Part shown: one piece after another, positions 34,624 through 44,419 of the stretch
Layout of the letters: every line of letters begins with the position of its first letter
Position numbering within the stretch: the stretch's first letter is position 1
Source: Actinophytocola gossypii
GTDB lineage: Bacteria; Actinomycetota; Actinomycetes; Mycobacteriales; Pseudonocardiaceae
Assembly: GCF_025165815.1 (NCBI RefSeq)
Contig: NZ_JAFFZE010000003.1
Location: forward strand, 62,001 to 126,000
Length of the DNA stretch: 64,000 bases
Direction of reading: 5' to 3'
The notes under the pieces: generated by a model
Told to the model about the DNA's origin: nothing
Seen by the model: the letters and a program-made list of their open reading frames with translations, nothing else
Databases searched by the model: none
Made by a program: the position numbers and the translations under genes

Positions 34624-36144
34624 ATGAGCACACGAGGTGTAGAGGGTGCATACCAGGGTGCGCTTCGCGCCTTCCAGAACCCAATGCTTGATCTGCTCCA
34701 CCGGACGTATGCGCCGTTCGTGGTGACCGTGCTGGCGATGTTGTTCACCCCTGAGCGGCCAACCGTGGCGGTGGCGGATGCACATGCGGAGATCGACGAC
34801 ACCCTCGACCAGCTGCGGGCTGCGGGATACGGCGACGAGGACAACCAGCCGCTGCCTGCCGGGAACGCGCGCGACCTGTGCCGGCAGTGGGTCTACGCAG
34901 GCTGGCTGGTGCGACAGGTGTCCGACAACGACATCGAGGTGTACCGGTTGTCCGCACACGGAGTCGGCGCGCTTGAGGTCGCCGGCCGGGTCGGCGGAGC
35001 CCGGACCAGGGTGTCAGAGTCCCGGGTCAGGACGTTGTTGGACGCAATCGAGCGGCTCGCGCAGGACGCCGATCCGGATGTGATGGCCCGTATCGCGCGG
35101 CTCGAGGTGGAGATCCGGCAGCGTCAGCAGGAGCTCGCCCGTCTCGAACAGGGCGGCACCGTGGATGCCGTTGATGACGAGCAGTTGCTCGAGGCGGCCG
35201 AGAACGTGCTGCATCTGGCGCGGGAACTGCCCGCCGATTTTGCCCGCGTGGCTGAGTCGATCAAAGTGATGCAGCGGGATGTCGTCGCGGAGTTGCGGCA
35301 GGACGTGCGGCCGACCGGTGAGGTGCTGCGCGAGTACCTGGCCCGCGGCCAGCAGATCATGGACACGACACCGGAAGGCCGCGCGTTCGCCGGGGCGTTG
35401 CGCCTGATCGGTGATCCGGCGCAGATCGACGACCTGTGGAGCCAGCTGCACACGGTGTTGCGGCACCGATTCACCGACTTGCTGCCGGAGCTCCAGCGAA
35501 GGGAACTCACCGAGATCGCCCGCCGGATCGAGCAGGGCGTCAACGAGGTGCTGACGGCACAACGCCAGGCGTCCCATGTGATCACCACTCAGGTCCGCAA
35601 CCATGACCCGTTGCGAGACCGCCAGGTGGACGAGCTGTTGCGGGACGTGATGTCCGGATTCCACAAGTGGGTACCCAACTCGCGGCGCAGCGCGACTGTG
35701 GACCCGCTGCGCCGCCTTCCGGTGGCCGATGTCGGGCACCTGCGGCAAACGATGAGCGATGTGCGGCCACCTCAACCACCCGCGCCTTTGCGGGAATGGG
35801 ACGAAGCGGAGGACGTGCCAGACGCCGACACCCGCGCGTGGGGTGGTCCTCGGTACGCCGAACTGCGTGCGCACCTGGCGGCGTTCGCAGACGACGCGGA
35901 GCGTGTCGATGTCGCGGCCGCGTTCCGCGCAGCGCCTGAGGAGCTCCAACGACCAGTTGATCTGCTCGGCCTGCTGGAGATCGCGCATGACTCCGGAATG
36001 ACCGATACGGCTGAGGTCACGGTGGTCGAAGCGGTCCGCCCCGACCAGACCCGCCGACGGTTCGCGTTCGGCGGCGTGTCGGTGACGAACCTTGCGACGA
36101 GCCCGGTGCCGGCCAGCGCTGACGGGAGTGACGACGATGAGTGA
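34624..36144 (+). CDS. jetA: Wadjet JetA (DUF3375-type, kleisin-like subunit)
   Basis: A 506-residue protein, first gene of a complete type I Wadjet locus. Features fit DUF3375: winged-helix N-terminus '[18 protein letters not shown]' (about 20-37), '[20 protein letters not shown]' near 85, '[19 protein letters not shown]' near 120, then a coiled coil from about 140-200 ('[18 protein letters not shown]'). JetA is the MukF-like kleisin that bridges the JetC ATPase heads and organises the DNA-extruding motor that recognises small circular DNA. It overlaps jetB by 8 bp. No strong ribosome-binding site precedes the ATG at 34624, and the region before it is only 72 bp, so expression may depend on the upstream operon or a leaderless transcript. 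Confidence 0.92.
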   Translation: MSTRGVEGAYQGALRAFQNPMLDLLHRTYAPFVVTVLAMLFTPERPTVAVADAHAEIDDTLDQLRAAGYGDEDNQPLPAGNARDLCRQWVYAGWLVRQVSDNDIEVYRLSAHGVGALEVAGRVGGARTRVSESRVRTLLDAIERLAQDADPDVMARIARLEVEIRQRQQELARLEQGGTVDAVDDEQLLEAAENVLHLARELPADFARVAESIKVMQRDVVAELRQDVRPTGEVLREYLARGQQIMDTTPEGRAFAGALRLIGDPAQIDDLWSQLHTVLRHRFTDLLPELQRRELTEIARRIEQGVNEVLTAQRQASHVITTQVRNHDPLRDRQVDELLRDVMSGFHKWVPNSRRSATVDPLRRLPVADVGHLRQTMSDVRPPQPPAPLREWDEAEDVPDADTRAWGGPRYAELRAHLAAFADDAERVDVAAAFRAAPEELQRPVDLLGLLEIAHDSGMTDTAEVTVVEAVRPDQTRRRFAFGGVSVTNLATSPVPASADGSDDDE

Positions 36145-36808
36145 ACCGGACAGCGACGAAGCCGACTGGTCGGATGACACGGCGGCGGGGTTCATCGCGC
36201 CGGTCTCGATGGAGGATGACCCGGCGGAACTGTTCGCCGGTGACGCGGGCACGCTCGACGCGGATGTGCGGCGGGTGCTGGTCCAACTGCTGCGGCGCAA
36301 GTTCTTGCTGGCCGAGAAGTACCCGGCACAGTGGCGCACGTTGCAGGAGAACCAGCAGATCATCGAGTCACGGTTGCATGACCTGTTCGTCCGGCTCGTG
36401 GTCGATCACGACCGCGGTATCGCCTACAAGCAGCAAGTGCGCTCCGCGGAGCTGGACGTGCCGATCCTGCTCAAGGACGACCCCTACAACCGTGCCGAGA
36501 CCTTGGTGCTGGTGCACCTGCGAACCGTCTTCCAACGGGAAAGTGGTACGGGCGAGACATCCGCTCGGGTGGACATCGAAGAGCTGGAACAGACCGTGCT
36601 GACCTATTTCGATCCGGAGGACCACAACCTGGCCCGCGGCCAGCGCGACATCCGTAAGGCAATAGAGCGGCTGGCCACCGAAGGACTGATCACCGAGGAG
36701 TCCGCGGGGCGGTACCGGATCACACCGCTGGTCGAGGTTGTGCTGAGCACCGAGAAGCTCACCGAGCTGAACCAGTGGCTGCGCGAACGGAACGAGGTTA
36801 CGTCGTGA
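36137..36808 (+). CDS. jetB: Wadjet JetB (DUF4194-type, MukE-like subunit)
   Basis: A 223-residue protein matching DUF4194: an acidic N-terminal 45 residues, then '[20 protein letters not shown]' (about 50-69), '[14 protein letters not shown]' near 90, '[19 protein letters not shown]' near 112-130 and the C-terminal winged-helix signal '[20 protein letters not shown]'. JetB is the MukE/KITE-like subunit that binds the kleisin JetA. ATG 36137 is inside the end of jetA, and its own stop overlaps the jetC GTG start. The region fits the canonical order jetA-jetB-jetC-jetD. Codon bias matches the neighbouring genes. Confidence 0.9.
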   Translation: MSEPDSDEADWSDDTAAGFIAPVSMEDDPAELFAGDAGTLDADVRRVLVQLLRRKFLLAEKYPAQWRTLQENQQIIESRLHDLFVRLVVDHDRGIAYKQQVRSAELDVPILLKDDPYNRAETLVLVHLRTVFQRESGTGETSARVDIEELEQTVLTYFDPEDHNLARGQRDIRKAIERLATEGLITEESAGRYRITPLVEVVLSTEKLTELNQWLRERNEVTS

Positions 36809-39800
36809 GCATGATCGACACGCTGTTCGGGCTGATCCCAGTGGCCTCCCGTGGCCAGCAGTGGGTCGCGCGGAACCTGCAGTTGGTCAACTGGGGCGGC
36901 TACGATGGGTACCACCAGGTGAGGCTCGCTTCCGGCGCGACCCTGCTCAGCGGGGGTTCCGGGTCGGGCAAGTCGACACTGATGGACTCCTACATCGCGT
37001 TGCTCATGCCGCACACGACACCGTTCAACGGGGCGTCCAACGGCGGTGTCGTCGGCCGGCCCAGAGGCAAGGACCAGCGCAACATCCTCTCCTACGCGCG
37101 CGGGAAACTCGACGAGTCTCGGACCGATGGCGAGACGAGATCGCAGGTGCTGCGTGGGGACGGCCGCGACACCTGGTCGGCGATCGCGATGACCTGGGTC
37201 GACCACACCGGTGCCGAGTTCACCGCGCTCCGGGCCTGGTACGTGCCATCATCCGCCCGCACCCTCGACGACATCGGCCCGGTCCGCGCCACCTGTGACA
37301 GCTCGTACGACCTACGCACACTGGAAGCCGTGGCGAAACCGGACATCAAGCTCGCCCGTGCAGCGGTCACCGCAACCGGCCTCACCTGCTTCGAGACCGA
37401 CAAGGAATTCATCGCGCGACTGCACACCACGCTTGGCATCGGGGCCGCAGGCGACGGGCACAAGGCGGTCGGGCTGCTCGGCCGAATCCAGGCCGGCCAG
37501 CAGATCACCACGGTTGACGCGCTGTACAAGACGATGGTCCTCGAAGAACCGTCCACATTGACCACGGCGGACGCGGTGGTGCAGCAGTTCGACGAATTGT
37601 CCGGCACGCGGAAGCGGATGATCACCGCCCGGCAGCAGGTGAAGGCGTTGACGCCAATCCGCGAACATCGGGACACCATCGACGACGCGAAGGCACAGCT
37701 GCGGGTCATCGACGACGTCGGGGCGTTCACCGACGCCTCGTCCCCCGCCGCGTTGTGGCGTCACGAACGCCGGCTTGACCTGTTACGCGCGGCCGAGGAA
37801 GACCTGGCACGGCGGCACCGCCAAGCCGAGCAGAACGTGCTGGAGACAGACGCGTTGATCAAGGCGGCGGAGTCCCAGCGCGACGGGGTGATCGACACCC
37901 TGCGCGCCTCCGGCGGCGACCGGTTGGACACCGCACTTCGAGAGATCCGCGGCGTGGAGCAGCAGCTGGCCAACGTCGAACGCTCGCGGGAGCGACTGGA
38001 CCGGGCGCTGGACACCATCGGTGCCACCGTGTCGACCGAACCGGATTTCGCCGCGCTGGTCGAGACAGCACACCGAGTACTTGCCGACACCGACGCCAGG
38101 AAAACTGCGCAAACGCAGTTCGCTGAGGCAATGGCGGAACAACGGGACGCCGAACGAGTCCTGACGAGGTTGCGTGCCGAGCGCAAGGCCGCCAAGACAC
38201 GCCGGAGCAACTTCCCGGACGACCTGCACAATGCACGCGCCGCGCTGGCCGAGGCCGCCAAGCTCACTCCGGACGACCTGCCGTTCGTCGGTGAGCTGAT
38301 CGAAGTACGAACGGAGTTCGAGCCGTGGCGGGAAGCGTTCAACCTGGCGCTTGGCGGGTTCGCCTCCCGGATGCTGATCGACATCGGCCAGTTGAGCTCA
38401 TTCCGCGAGGCGATCAACGCGGTGTCGCTCCCCTGGCGCGTCCAGTTTGAGGGGGTGCGCACTGGTCTGCGCGACGAGGTCGGACTGGAGGATAAGACGC
38501 TCCCCGGCCGGCTCGACTACCGGCCATCGCCGTTCACTGCCTGGCTCAAGAGCGAACTCGCCCGCCGGTTCGACTACGTCTGTGTCGAGACACCTAGGCT
38601 GCTTGGGCAATACCCCAAGGCACTCACGATCACCGGCCAGACGTCGGACCGCAGTCGGGGCGCGCACGGCGGTCACGGCCGGCGCAACCTGCTCGGCTTC
38701 ACCAACAGCAGGCTGCTCGCCGACCTCGAAACCCGGATCGGCCATGCCCAACAACGCCTTGACATCGCCGAAGAGCGGGTGACGGAGGCGGAGACGACCC
38801 TCAACTCGTTCGAGGCCAGACGCGCTGCCTACCAGGCCCTGACCGAGCTGTCCTGGGGCCAGGTGGACGTCGCGTCGGTCAAGGCAGAACGGGACCGCTG
38901 GTCGCGCGTCATCGACGAGGTGCGGGCGGGCAACCCGGAGATCGATCGGCTTCAGCAGGATGTGGAGAAGCTCAAGAAGCGGGTCACCAAGCTGACCGAG
39001 CGCATCGGCCAGCAGAAGGGCGAGGCAAAGACGCTCGGCGAGTCTTGGGAATCGACGGTCGACGAGGTGGATCACGCCCAGCAGGCACTCGACATCGCCG
39101 TGGAGACCGGCATAGAGGTCAGCCGAGAACACCGGGCATACCTGGCGACGCTGTTCGACGGAGCCCCAGACGACACCGCCCCGACCGCAGCGCTCGCAGA
39201 GTTCGACGCCGCCATGAAACGTGCCACCGAGCGGCTCCGCGCCGACAAGCAGTCCGCTACGGAATCGATCAGCCGATCGGAGAAGGCACTACACGACACA
39301 TTCTCGACGTTCGTCGAACGCTGGCCCAACCCGAACCTCGGCACCGACCCGCACGCCTCCTACCGCGACTTCGACCACCTGCTCACCGACCTGGAGACCA
39401 ACGGCCTGCACGAGCTAGAGACCGAGTGGCGCGACAGCCTGCTCAAACTCTCCGGCAACGACCTCACCAGCCTCGACAGTGAACTCGCCGCCGCTGTCCG
39501 AGAGATCCGCGACCGGATCGACCCCGTCAACCGCATCCTCGCCGACCTGCCATTCGCCGACGACGACCACCGGCTGCGCATCGACCCGCAGGAAAGCCAC
39601 TCCGCGGTGCGCGCCCGGTTCCGCAAGGAACTACGCGACGTACGTGCCTTCATCGACAAGGCGACGGCGGACGCCGACCGCGAACGCGCCTACCACCGGA
39701 TGGCCAAGGTGATCGACCGCATCCGCCGCACCGCGCCCGACTTCGCCGACCTGATCGACGTGCGCAACCACGTCCGAATCAGCGCCGAGAAACGCAATCT

Positions 39801-40155
39801 CGACGGCGAGCACGTCGCCGTGTACGACCACATCGGCGAGAAGTCCGGCGGCGAGTCCCAAGAACTGGTCGCGTTCATCGTCGGTGCCGCGTTGCGCTAC
39901 CAACTGGGCGACGCCGGCGCCGAACGCCCCCGCTACGCCCCCGTCTTCCTCGACGAGGCACTCATCAAGGCGGACGCGCACTTCACCGGCCGGGCCATCG
40001 GCGCCTGGCGCGGACTCGGCTTCCAACTCATCATCGGCGCACCCAACGACAAGCACAGCGCGATCGAGCCGCACGTGGACGCGGAGTACCTGATCCTCAA
40101 GACCACCCAGGGCCGGTCCTGGGCAAAACCCATCATCGGTGTATCCGACACATGA
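36805..40155 (+). CDS. jetC: Wadjet JetC (MukB/SMC-like ATPase)
   Basis: A 1116-residue SMC-type ATPase, the motor of Wadjet. Walker A '[20 protein letters not shown]' is near residue 48-67. Two long coiled coils (about 290-480 and 650-800) flank a central hinge-like region ('[20 protein letters not shown]'). The C-terminal head has the signature '[20 protein letters not shown]' (about 1014) and Walker B '[15 protein letters not shown]' (about 1045). This is the MukB-like arrangement in which the complex extrudes DNA loops. The GTG at 36805 overlaps the jetB stop (GTGA). An ATG at 36811 is an alternative. The protein is full-length for the family. Confidence 0.92.
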   Translation: MSMIDTLFGLIPVASRGQQWVARNLQLVNWGGYDGYHQVRLASGATLLSGGSGSGKSTLMDSYIALLMPHTTPFNGASNGGVVGRPRGKDQRNILSYARGKLDESRTDGETRSQVLRGDGRDTWSAIAMTWVDHTGAEFTALRAWYVPSSARTLDDIGPVRATCDSSYDLRTLEAVAKPDIKLARAAVTATGLTCFETDKEFIARLHTTLGIGAAGDGHKAVGLLGRIQAGQQITTVDALYKTMVLEEPSTLTTADAVVQQFDELSGTRKRMITARQQVKALTPIREHRDTIDDAKAQLRVIDDVGAFTDASSPAALWRHERRLDLLRAAEEDLARRHRQAEQNVLETDALIKAAESQRDGVIDTLRASGGDRLDTALREIRGVEQQLANVERSRERLDRALDTIGATVSTEPDFAALVETAHRVLADTDARKTAQTQFAEAMAEQRDAERVLTRLRAERKAAKTRRSNFPDDLHNARAALAEAAKLTPDDLPFVGELIEVRTEFEPWREAFNLALGGFASRMLIDIGQLSSFREAINAVSLPWRVQFEGVRTGLRDEVGLEDKTLPGRLDYRPSPFTAWLKSELARRFDYVCVETPRLLGQYPKALTITGQTSDRSRGAHGGHGRRNLLGFTNSRLLADLETRIGHAQQRLDIAEERVTEAETTLNSFEARRAAYQALTELSWGQVDVASVKAERDRWSRVIDEVRAGNPEIDRLQQDVEKLKKRVTKLTERIGQQKGEAKTLGESWESTVDEVDHAQQALDIAVETGIEVSREHRAYLATLFDGAPDDTAPTAALAEFDAAMKRATERLRADKQSATESISRSEKALHDTFSTFVERWPNPNLGTDPHASYRDFDHLLTDLETNGLHELETEWRDSLLKLSGNDLTSLDSELAAAVREIRDRIDPVNRILADLPFADDDHRLRIDPQESHSAVRARFRKELRDVRAFIDKATADADRERAYHRMAKVIDRIRRTAPDFADLIDVRNHVRISAEKRNLDGEHVAVYDHIGEKSGGESQELVAFIVGAALRYQLGDAGAERPRYAPVFLDEALIKADAHFTGRAIGAWRGLGFQLIIGAPNDKHSAIEPHVDAEYLILKTTQGRSWAKPIIGVSDT

Positions 40156-40189
40156 CCGCCGACGCATCCGTCGCAGCGGAGGCAATATC

Positions 40190-41428
40190 ATGAACACCCG
40201 CCTCATCACCCCGGACGATGCCGTCACGGCCATCAGCCGCAAGATCAACCAGAAGTGGGCGGAAGCTGTGTGCGCGGAACTGGGCGTCGGCGAGCGAGTC
40301 ACGTTCTCCGTTCCGCTCCGCCCCGGCGTGTCGACCGGCAAGGCCGTCGAGCAGATCGGGCACGCCGCCTGGCACGAGTGGCACATGCGCTGGCGCGAGT
40401 TCGCCGGCCAGCTTCCCGTCGGCGTGGAGATCGTCTGTAAGACGGTCGCTGTCCGGGGTGTCACTGGCGAGTTTCCCGCCACGCTCATCGCAGACCTGGA
40501 TGCCGCCGTCGTCCTGGAGGCCGAAGCCGGATCCGGATCTCGTACCGATGCCGAACCGCCGTCCGTGGACGTCGACCGCGCCCGCACGCTCGCGTCGTCG
40601 CTGCGGTCGGCTGGCGCGGTCCTCATCCCGGCCACCCTTCGGGCTACATACCGGCTTCAAACCACCGACGCGGAGGTGTTGGTCAATGCCGTGACCTGGC
40701 TACGCCAGCACCCCGACGCCAGCGCCTGGACCGCGCGTCAACTCCCAGTCCCCGGCATGCACACCAAATGGCTGGACACCCACGGCACGCTGCTGCGGGA
40801 CGTCACCGGACGCGACGTCCGAGACGAGGTCCGGCCCCGGCTGACCGTCGTGCACCTGACCTACGTCGACCCTGACCACGCCGCAACGGGCCGCCGCAGA
40901 CACGACGCCTGGACCACCGGCGACGTGCACGACATCGCCTACCAGCCGCGAATCGTCCTCATCGTCGAGAACCGCGACTCCCGACTCTGGTTCCCGCCAG
41001 TCAAGGACACGATCGTGGTCGAGGGCGGCGGCAAGGCCGCAGCCACCCTCCTTGCGAATGTGCCCTGGATCCGCGCAGCAAAACACATCGTCTACTGGGG
41101 AGACATCGACGCGGACGGCTACACAATCCTCGACCAGTTCCGCGCCGCGCTGGCCAAGCCGGCGCCGGACGGTGCACCGGCACAGCCCGTCACCTCCATC
41201 CTCATGGACGCCACCGACTTACACCGCTACGCCCAGCACGGCGTAAACCACGACAAGGCCGGCCGTCCCATCAAGCCGTCATCGGCGACCCTGCCGCACC
41301 TCACCGAAGCCGAGGCCACCGCGTACGACATCATCGCAACCGTCGGCCCCACGCCATTTCGACGGATCGAACAGGAAGCCATCCCCCTCATCCACGCCGC
41401 AACCCGACTGCTAGACGGCACGACGTGA
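40190..41428 (+). CDS. jetD: Wadjet JetD (DUF3322/DUF2220, TOPRIM nuclease)
   Basis: A 412-residue nuclease subunit that cuts DNA once the Wadjet motor has reeled in a small circle. The N-terminal DUF3322-like arm has 'GKAVEQIGHAAWHEWHMRWR' (about 43-62) and 'RQLPVPGMHTKWLDTHGTLL' (about 183-202). The C-terminal topoisomerase VI-A-like TOPRIM core shows 'IVLIVENRDSRLWFPP' (about 260) with the metal-binding Glu and 'HIVYWGDIDADGYTIL' (about 300) with the Asp-x-Asp pair. ATG 40190 has 'ggagg' 7 bp upstream. It follows jetC after 34 bp. All catalytic residues are present, so the system looks functional. Confidence 0.92.
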   Translation: MNTRLITPDDAVTAISRKINQKWAEAVCAELGVGERVTFSVPLRPGVSTGKAVEQIGHAAWHEWHMRWREFAGQLPVGVEIVCKTVAVRGVTGEFPATLIADLDAAVVLEAEAGSGSRTDAEPPSVDVDRARTLASSLRSAGAVLIPATLRATYRLQTTDAEVLVNAVTWLRQHPDASAWTARQLPVPGMHTKWLDTHGTLLRDVTGRDVRDEVRPRLTVVHLTYVDPDHAATGRRRHDAWTTGDVHDIAYQPRIVLIVENRDSRLWFPPVKDTIVVEGGGKAAATLLANVPWIRAAKHIVYWGDIDADGYTILDQFRAALAKPAPDGAPAQPVTSILMDATDLHRYAQHGVNHDKAGRPIKPSSATLPHLTEAEATAYDIIATVGPTPFRRIEQEAIPLIHAATRLLDGTT

Positions 41429-41438
41429 CGCTTGAAGC

Positions 41439-41462
41439 GAGTGGTCGCGGGCAGGCCCACTC
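41439..41462 (+). terminator. Possible terminator after jetD
   Basis: 'gagtgg' (41439-41444) pairs with 'ccactc' (41457-41462) around a 12-base GC-rich loop, 11 bp after the jetD stop and before the convergent DUF3223 gene. The stem is short and there is no U-tract, so this is a weak call. Confidence 0.35.
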
Positions 41463-41514
41463 ACTTGTTCGTGACCTGTTTTAGCTGATGCTCTAGCCGA
41501 GCGCTATTGCGACA

Positions 41515-42219
41515 TCAAGTTTGTTGCCGCCACGGCCCGCTAACCACGCACTCTCGGACCCCGCTTGAGCAACGATATAGATTGGCTTCAATGGACACTA
41601 CTCGCAAGGTGGCGTTGCGACGGTGATAGTCACGCCATGCCCTTGCTTGGTCATCGCGTCCGAGTTGCACCCCGATCGATCCGTCCGCACGTGCGATGAC
41701 CATCTCGTCCCAACCGCCCTGCTCACCAACGAACTGCTCCGCGAGTTCGAGGAACGTGGGCGAACTGTGATCAACATGCGCCTCTTCCCTCGCAACGACC
41801 CGACCCGTGACCGCACACAACACCGGAGCTGGTGAACAATAGGTTTCCTCGGCGAATTCGTACACCTGATTCGAGACTTCGTGTCGCATCGCACCCATCA
41901 CCAGCCGTCGGTGCGATGGAGGCCGCAGACACTTCATAAACGAGAAATCAGTTTCAGAACGATCGACGCGGACAAGATAGAACGATCGTTGCCGGACGAA
42001 TTTTGGATTGACGCGAACCTCGAAATGAGCTACACCACAACCCAACTTTTCGTCCCGCTCCGGATGAAGTTCTAGGAGATCAAGCAGGAACTGCTCGTCT
42101 GCGATTCCAGTAACCCGTTGCCCGGGATCATAACGATAAAGAACGTCGCGGCAGGCCTGCTCCGCGTCCTTCTTCAGCGCAAAGGAACGGTCCCCCACCA
42201 GCACGGGATTGCGCGGCAT
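41515..42219 (-). CDS. DUF3223 (DCL-like) domain protein
   Basis: A 234-residue protein of unknown function. 'LKKDAEQACRDVLYRYDPGQ' (about 15-34) followed by 'EQFLLDLLELHPERDEKLG' and, in the centre, 'CAVTGRVVAREEAHVDHSSP' (about 134-153) match DUF3223, a small family with a conserved Cys/His motif that resembles an HNH or zinc-binding site and is often found near restriction or DNA-repair genes. The C-terminal 60 residues ('DDQARAWRDYHRRNATLRVV') look helical. GC content is lower than in its neighbours, which fits recent transfer. It converges on jetD and is divergent from the HNH-type gene, with 146 bp between the two starts. Confidence 0.65.
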   Translation of the reverse strand: MPRNPVLVGDRSFALKKDAEQACRDVLYRYDPGQRVTGIADEQFLLDLLELHPERDEKLGCGVAHFEVRVNPKFVRQRSFYLVRVDRSETDFSFMKCLRPPSHRRLVMGAMRHEVSNQVYEFAEETYCSPAPVLCAVTGRVVAREEAHVDHSSPTFLELAEQFVGEQGGWDEMVIARADGSIGVQLGRDDQARAWRDYHRRNATLRVVSIEANLYRCSSGVRECVVSGPWRQQT

Positions 42220-42365
42220 CGATGCTTCCCTCCGTAGCGTCCGAGGTCAGGTTTACTCGGCTTGACGCGGCCGTACAAGGGCAGCGCCAGTCGCTGGCCC
42301 CGCGTGCCTGTCTGTGCCACCGGAATCCGGTTGGCCAAGTCCTCCACGGTTCGGGAGACGCGTAG

Positions 42366-43133
42366 ATGGCCGCCTCCCGGCGACACCGAACCCGCCATGA
42401 TGTCGACATGGCTACTCCCGCATCGGGACCCCGTCCATCACGAGCCGGTGTCCGTAAGAAGATCCATCCCGCTACTGAGGCCGCGTTGTGGGCGTTGAGC
42501 AACGGGCGCTGTTATGCGCCCGGGTGCCCGATGCCGGTGATCATGGAAACCCGGCCCGGTGTCTACCGAAAGAACGCCTGGGTATCGCATATCTACGGGG
42601 TGCGGCCGGGCGCGGCTCGCTACCAGGCTGACTTGCAACCAGAGCAACGGGATTCGTTCACGAACTTGTTACTGCTGTGTCTGCCCCATCACGAAGAGGT
42701 CGACGACGAGAAGACCGGCGAGGAGCTCTACCCTCCCGACGTGCTCCGCCGTTGGAAGATCGAGCACGAGGGCGGCAACGGGCCAGCGCTGGCCGCGCTC
42801 GGTCCCATCGATGCCGATGTCCTGACCACGCTGTTGACCGCCGTGTTCACTCCACCGCTCGACCGGCTAGAGGCCATTACGAAACGCCTGGAGGAGACCG
42901 GCGTCGCCAATGCCGACACTGTCGCCGAGCTTCAGCAGGTCCTCGCCGTCCTGACCATGACGACCGAAGGTATCGACGCCCGAACAGCGCGAGCTCTCTC
43001 CTTCGCGGCTGAGGTATTCGGAACAAGTACCTTCCATAAGTCTGCTCTGCATCTCGGTCATGCGGCTGAGGTATTGCCCGGAGTTGCGAAGCGAATAGCA
43101 GGGGCAACGGACACGTTGGGCCGTTTCCGCTGA
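42366..43133 (+). CDS. HNH-nuclease-like protein
   Basis: A 255-residue protein with an HNH-type zinc site in the first half: 'NGRCYAPGCPMPVI' (about 46-59), then 'VSHIYGVRPGAARYQADLQP' and 'DSFTNLLLLCLPHHEEVDDE' (about 98-117), which give the Cys-Cys-His-Asn-His arrangement of HNH endonucleases that have 'NLLLLC..HH' as their last motif. The second half is helical ('PPLDRLEAITKRLEETG', 'VAELQQVLAVLTM'), perhaps for oligomerisation or sensing. ATG 42366 has 'gggag' 8 bp upstream; ATG 42408 ('MATPASGPRP') is an alternative. A role as a defence effector is suggested by location only. Confidence 0.65.
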   Translation: MAASRRHRTRHDVDMATPASGPRPSRAGVRKKIHPATEAALWALSNGRCYAPGCPMPVIMETRPGVYRKNAWVSHIYGVRPGAARYQADLQPEQRDSFTNLLLLCLPHHEEVDDEKTGEELYPPDVLRRWKIEHEGGNGPALAALGPIDADVLTTLLTAVFTPPLDRLEAITKRLEETGVANADTVAELQQVLAVLTMTTEGIDARTARALSFAAEVFGTSTFHKSALHLGHAAEVLPGVAKRIAGATDTLGRFR

Positions 43134-43193
43134 TTTCGGTGTGTGTCAGGCATCGGGTCCTGTCGGCGTCATTTCTGAACTACGGGCCAATCG

Positions 43194-43538
43194 TTATTCG
43201 CGCGTCTGGTTTGGTGCCGCGCCATCCCATAACGCGGCGAGACTGATCAAGAAGTGGTCGAGATCGTCTGCGTGAACCCGAGCGGCGACGTAGTCGCTAG
43301 AAACAGCCGCTGTTCGCCCCTCGCGCTGACCCGATTTCGACCCGGCGACAAGTCGCTTGAGAAACCCGATCACGAGGGCTTCCACGCCTGGGACGAACTT
43401 CTCATCGATGCGGTCAGCGTGCTGCGGCAAGTCAAGTTCGACGAAGATCTCGCTCCGATGCCGGTTGATCCCCAAGAGTCCTGGAAGGCCGTGCTGAGCA
43501 GCCAGATCCGCAGACACCGTTAACGTCGCCATAGCCAC
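43194..43538 (-). CDS. Small protein of unknown function (uncertain)
   Basis: A 114-residue minus-strand frame with fair third-position GC bias (about two thirds). It reads 'RHRSEIFVELDLPQHADRID' and 'VHADDLDHFLISLAALWDGA' and has balanced amino-acid composition. A plus-strand frame (43254-43523, 89 residues) overlaps it fully and is nearly as plausible; only one is likely real. I recognise neither. No clear ribosome-binding site supports the start at 43538. Confidence 0.35.
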   Translation of the reverse strand: MAMATLTVSADLAAQHGLPGLLGINRHRSEIFVELDLPQHADRIDEKFVPGVEALVIGFLKRLVAGSKSGQREGRTAAVSSDYVAARVHADDLDHFLISLAALWDGAAPNQTRE

Positions 43539-43553
43539 ACAGGATGCCAGACC

Positions 43554-43667
43554 TCGCCAACGACGGCGCCCACCGGATCGCCGGCCCCTGCGGCGCCCAC
43601 AACAAGGCCTACGAACAGGTAGCCAAGCAGTTCGCCCATCGCCGCTCGAAGATGTGACGCGCTGGGC
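43554..43667 (+). CDS. Short ORF, possible gene remnant
   Basis: A 37-codon frame reading 'MPDLANDGAHRIAGPCGAHN' then 'KAYEQVAKQFAHRRSKM', with good GC bias at third positions. The 'PCGAHNKAY' part resembles the tail of zinc- or HNH-type proteins. It has no convincing start context and is probably the end of a deleted gene. Apart from this and the neighbouring small ORF, 43134-43755 holds nothing I can support. Confidence 0.3.
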
Positions 43668-43755
43668 CGATCAGATACATAGCCTTCCCGCAGGGTAGCG
43701 ACCTTCTGCCCTCCGGACAACGACGACGGTTGCGCGGTGGCAGCAGGGGGCGACG

Positions 43756-44261
43756 ATGGGTTGCGTGAACGGCGCCAGTCAGGCCCCACGGATCCCCTCA
43801 CACGCCGGCCGGGTGCGGGAGCGGCTGATCGATGCGCTCATCCCCGACGCACTCAGCCCCAGCAACGAGCCCGCGAGTGTTCCGCTGCCTGTGTTGCCGA
43901 CGCTGCACCGGCTAGACACCCGCCACCCAGCAACGTTGCTGGTGTCGACCAGCAGGATGGACCGCTCCGGCCGCGTCCATGAGCGGATCCTGCTACGCGA
44001 ACTTGGCTGGAACCCCGGCAGCCGGCTGGACATGGACACGATGCACGGCATGATCCTCATCGCCGCTACCCCGACCGGTCAGCACACCATCGACCACCGC
44101 GGCGCCATCAAACTCCCCGCCCCATCCGGCGCCTCTGCAGGATCGAATACGGCCCGCCGATCGTGCTCGCCGCAGTTGTACCCGAACAGGTGATGGTCAT
44201 CCACCCCTCCACCACCATCGCCGCCATGACCGGCCAACCCCACCCCCTGGCCCAACCATGA
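43756..44261 (+). pseudogene. AbrB/MazE-like DNA-binding protein gene, frameshifted
   Basis: The first frame carries 'RMDRSGRVHERILLRELGW' and 'SRLDMDTMHGMILIAATPTG', the swapped-hairpin pattern of actinobacterial AbrB/SpoVT-like regulators, up to 'HRGAIKLPAP'. Near 44118 one base in a C-rich run shifts the frame. The continuation 'LCRIEYGPPIVLAAVVPEQV' and 'MVIHPSTTIAAMTGQP' runs to the stop at 44261 in another frame. Joined, it gives a normal-length regulator of about 165 residues. Such genes often sit in integrative elements of this group. As it stands it is broken, or the base is a sequencing error. Confidence 0.55.
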
Positions 44262-44363
44262 CCCACGCGACGCAACCAACACCTCCGACCAACGACTCAA
44301 CCCAGGACTGCCCGAACAGCGCCTCCACCGGACCCACGCTGGTATCGTGGACGCATGAGCAAC

Positions 44364-44380
44364 CTCCCGGAATCCGGGAG
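44364..44380. repeat. Perfect inverted repeat next to the right att site
   Basis: 'ctcccgga-a-tccgggag' is an 8-bp perfect inverted repeat with a one-base centre, lying 17 bp inside the right att copy. It could be a recombinase-binding arm, a regulator site or a short terminator. I see no equivalent palindrome at the left att site. Confidence 0.5.
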
Positions 44381-44397
44381 ATGTCCCTCGAACAGGT

Positions 44398-44419
44398 GTT
44401 CTAATCCCCCCTCGGACAC
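44398..44419. repeat. Right attachment site (copy of tRNA-Leu 3' end)
   Basis: This matches 18385-18406 at 20 of 22 positions; the final 15 bases 'tcccccctcggacac' are identical. It does not belong to a complete tRNA here. It lies in the 3' end of the dead recombinase frame, where it encodes 'VRGGIRTPV' on the minus strand. Confidence 0.85.

Larger units (their letters stand above)
18385..44419. mobile_element. Integrative genomic island carrying a defence cargo (about 26 kb)
   Basis: The borders are the tRNA-Leu 3' end and its near-perfect copy. A large serine recombinase sits just inside the left border. Cargo: gajB/gajA, a HEPN-like zinc protein, sbcC/sbcD, a four-gene nuclease-helicase operon, jetABCD, a DUF3223 protein, an HNH-type protein and a broken AbrB-like gene. 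I see no relaxase, coupling ATPase, replication gene or phage structural gene, so it is an integrated island rather than an obvious ICE or prophage; it may depend on a helper. Several stretches (20.4-23.1, 41.5-43.5 kb) are lower in GC than the chromosome. Confidence 0.8.

Noticed and set aside
43254-43523. 89-residue plus-strand frame
   Set aside because: Overlaps the minus-strand 114-residue frame; neither has a strong start, and the minus-strand one reads slightly more like a protein. Kept only as an alternative in that entry.
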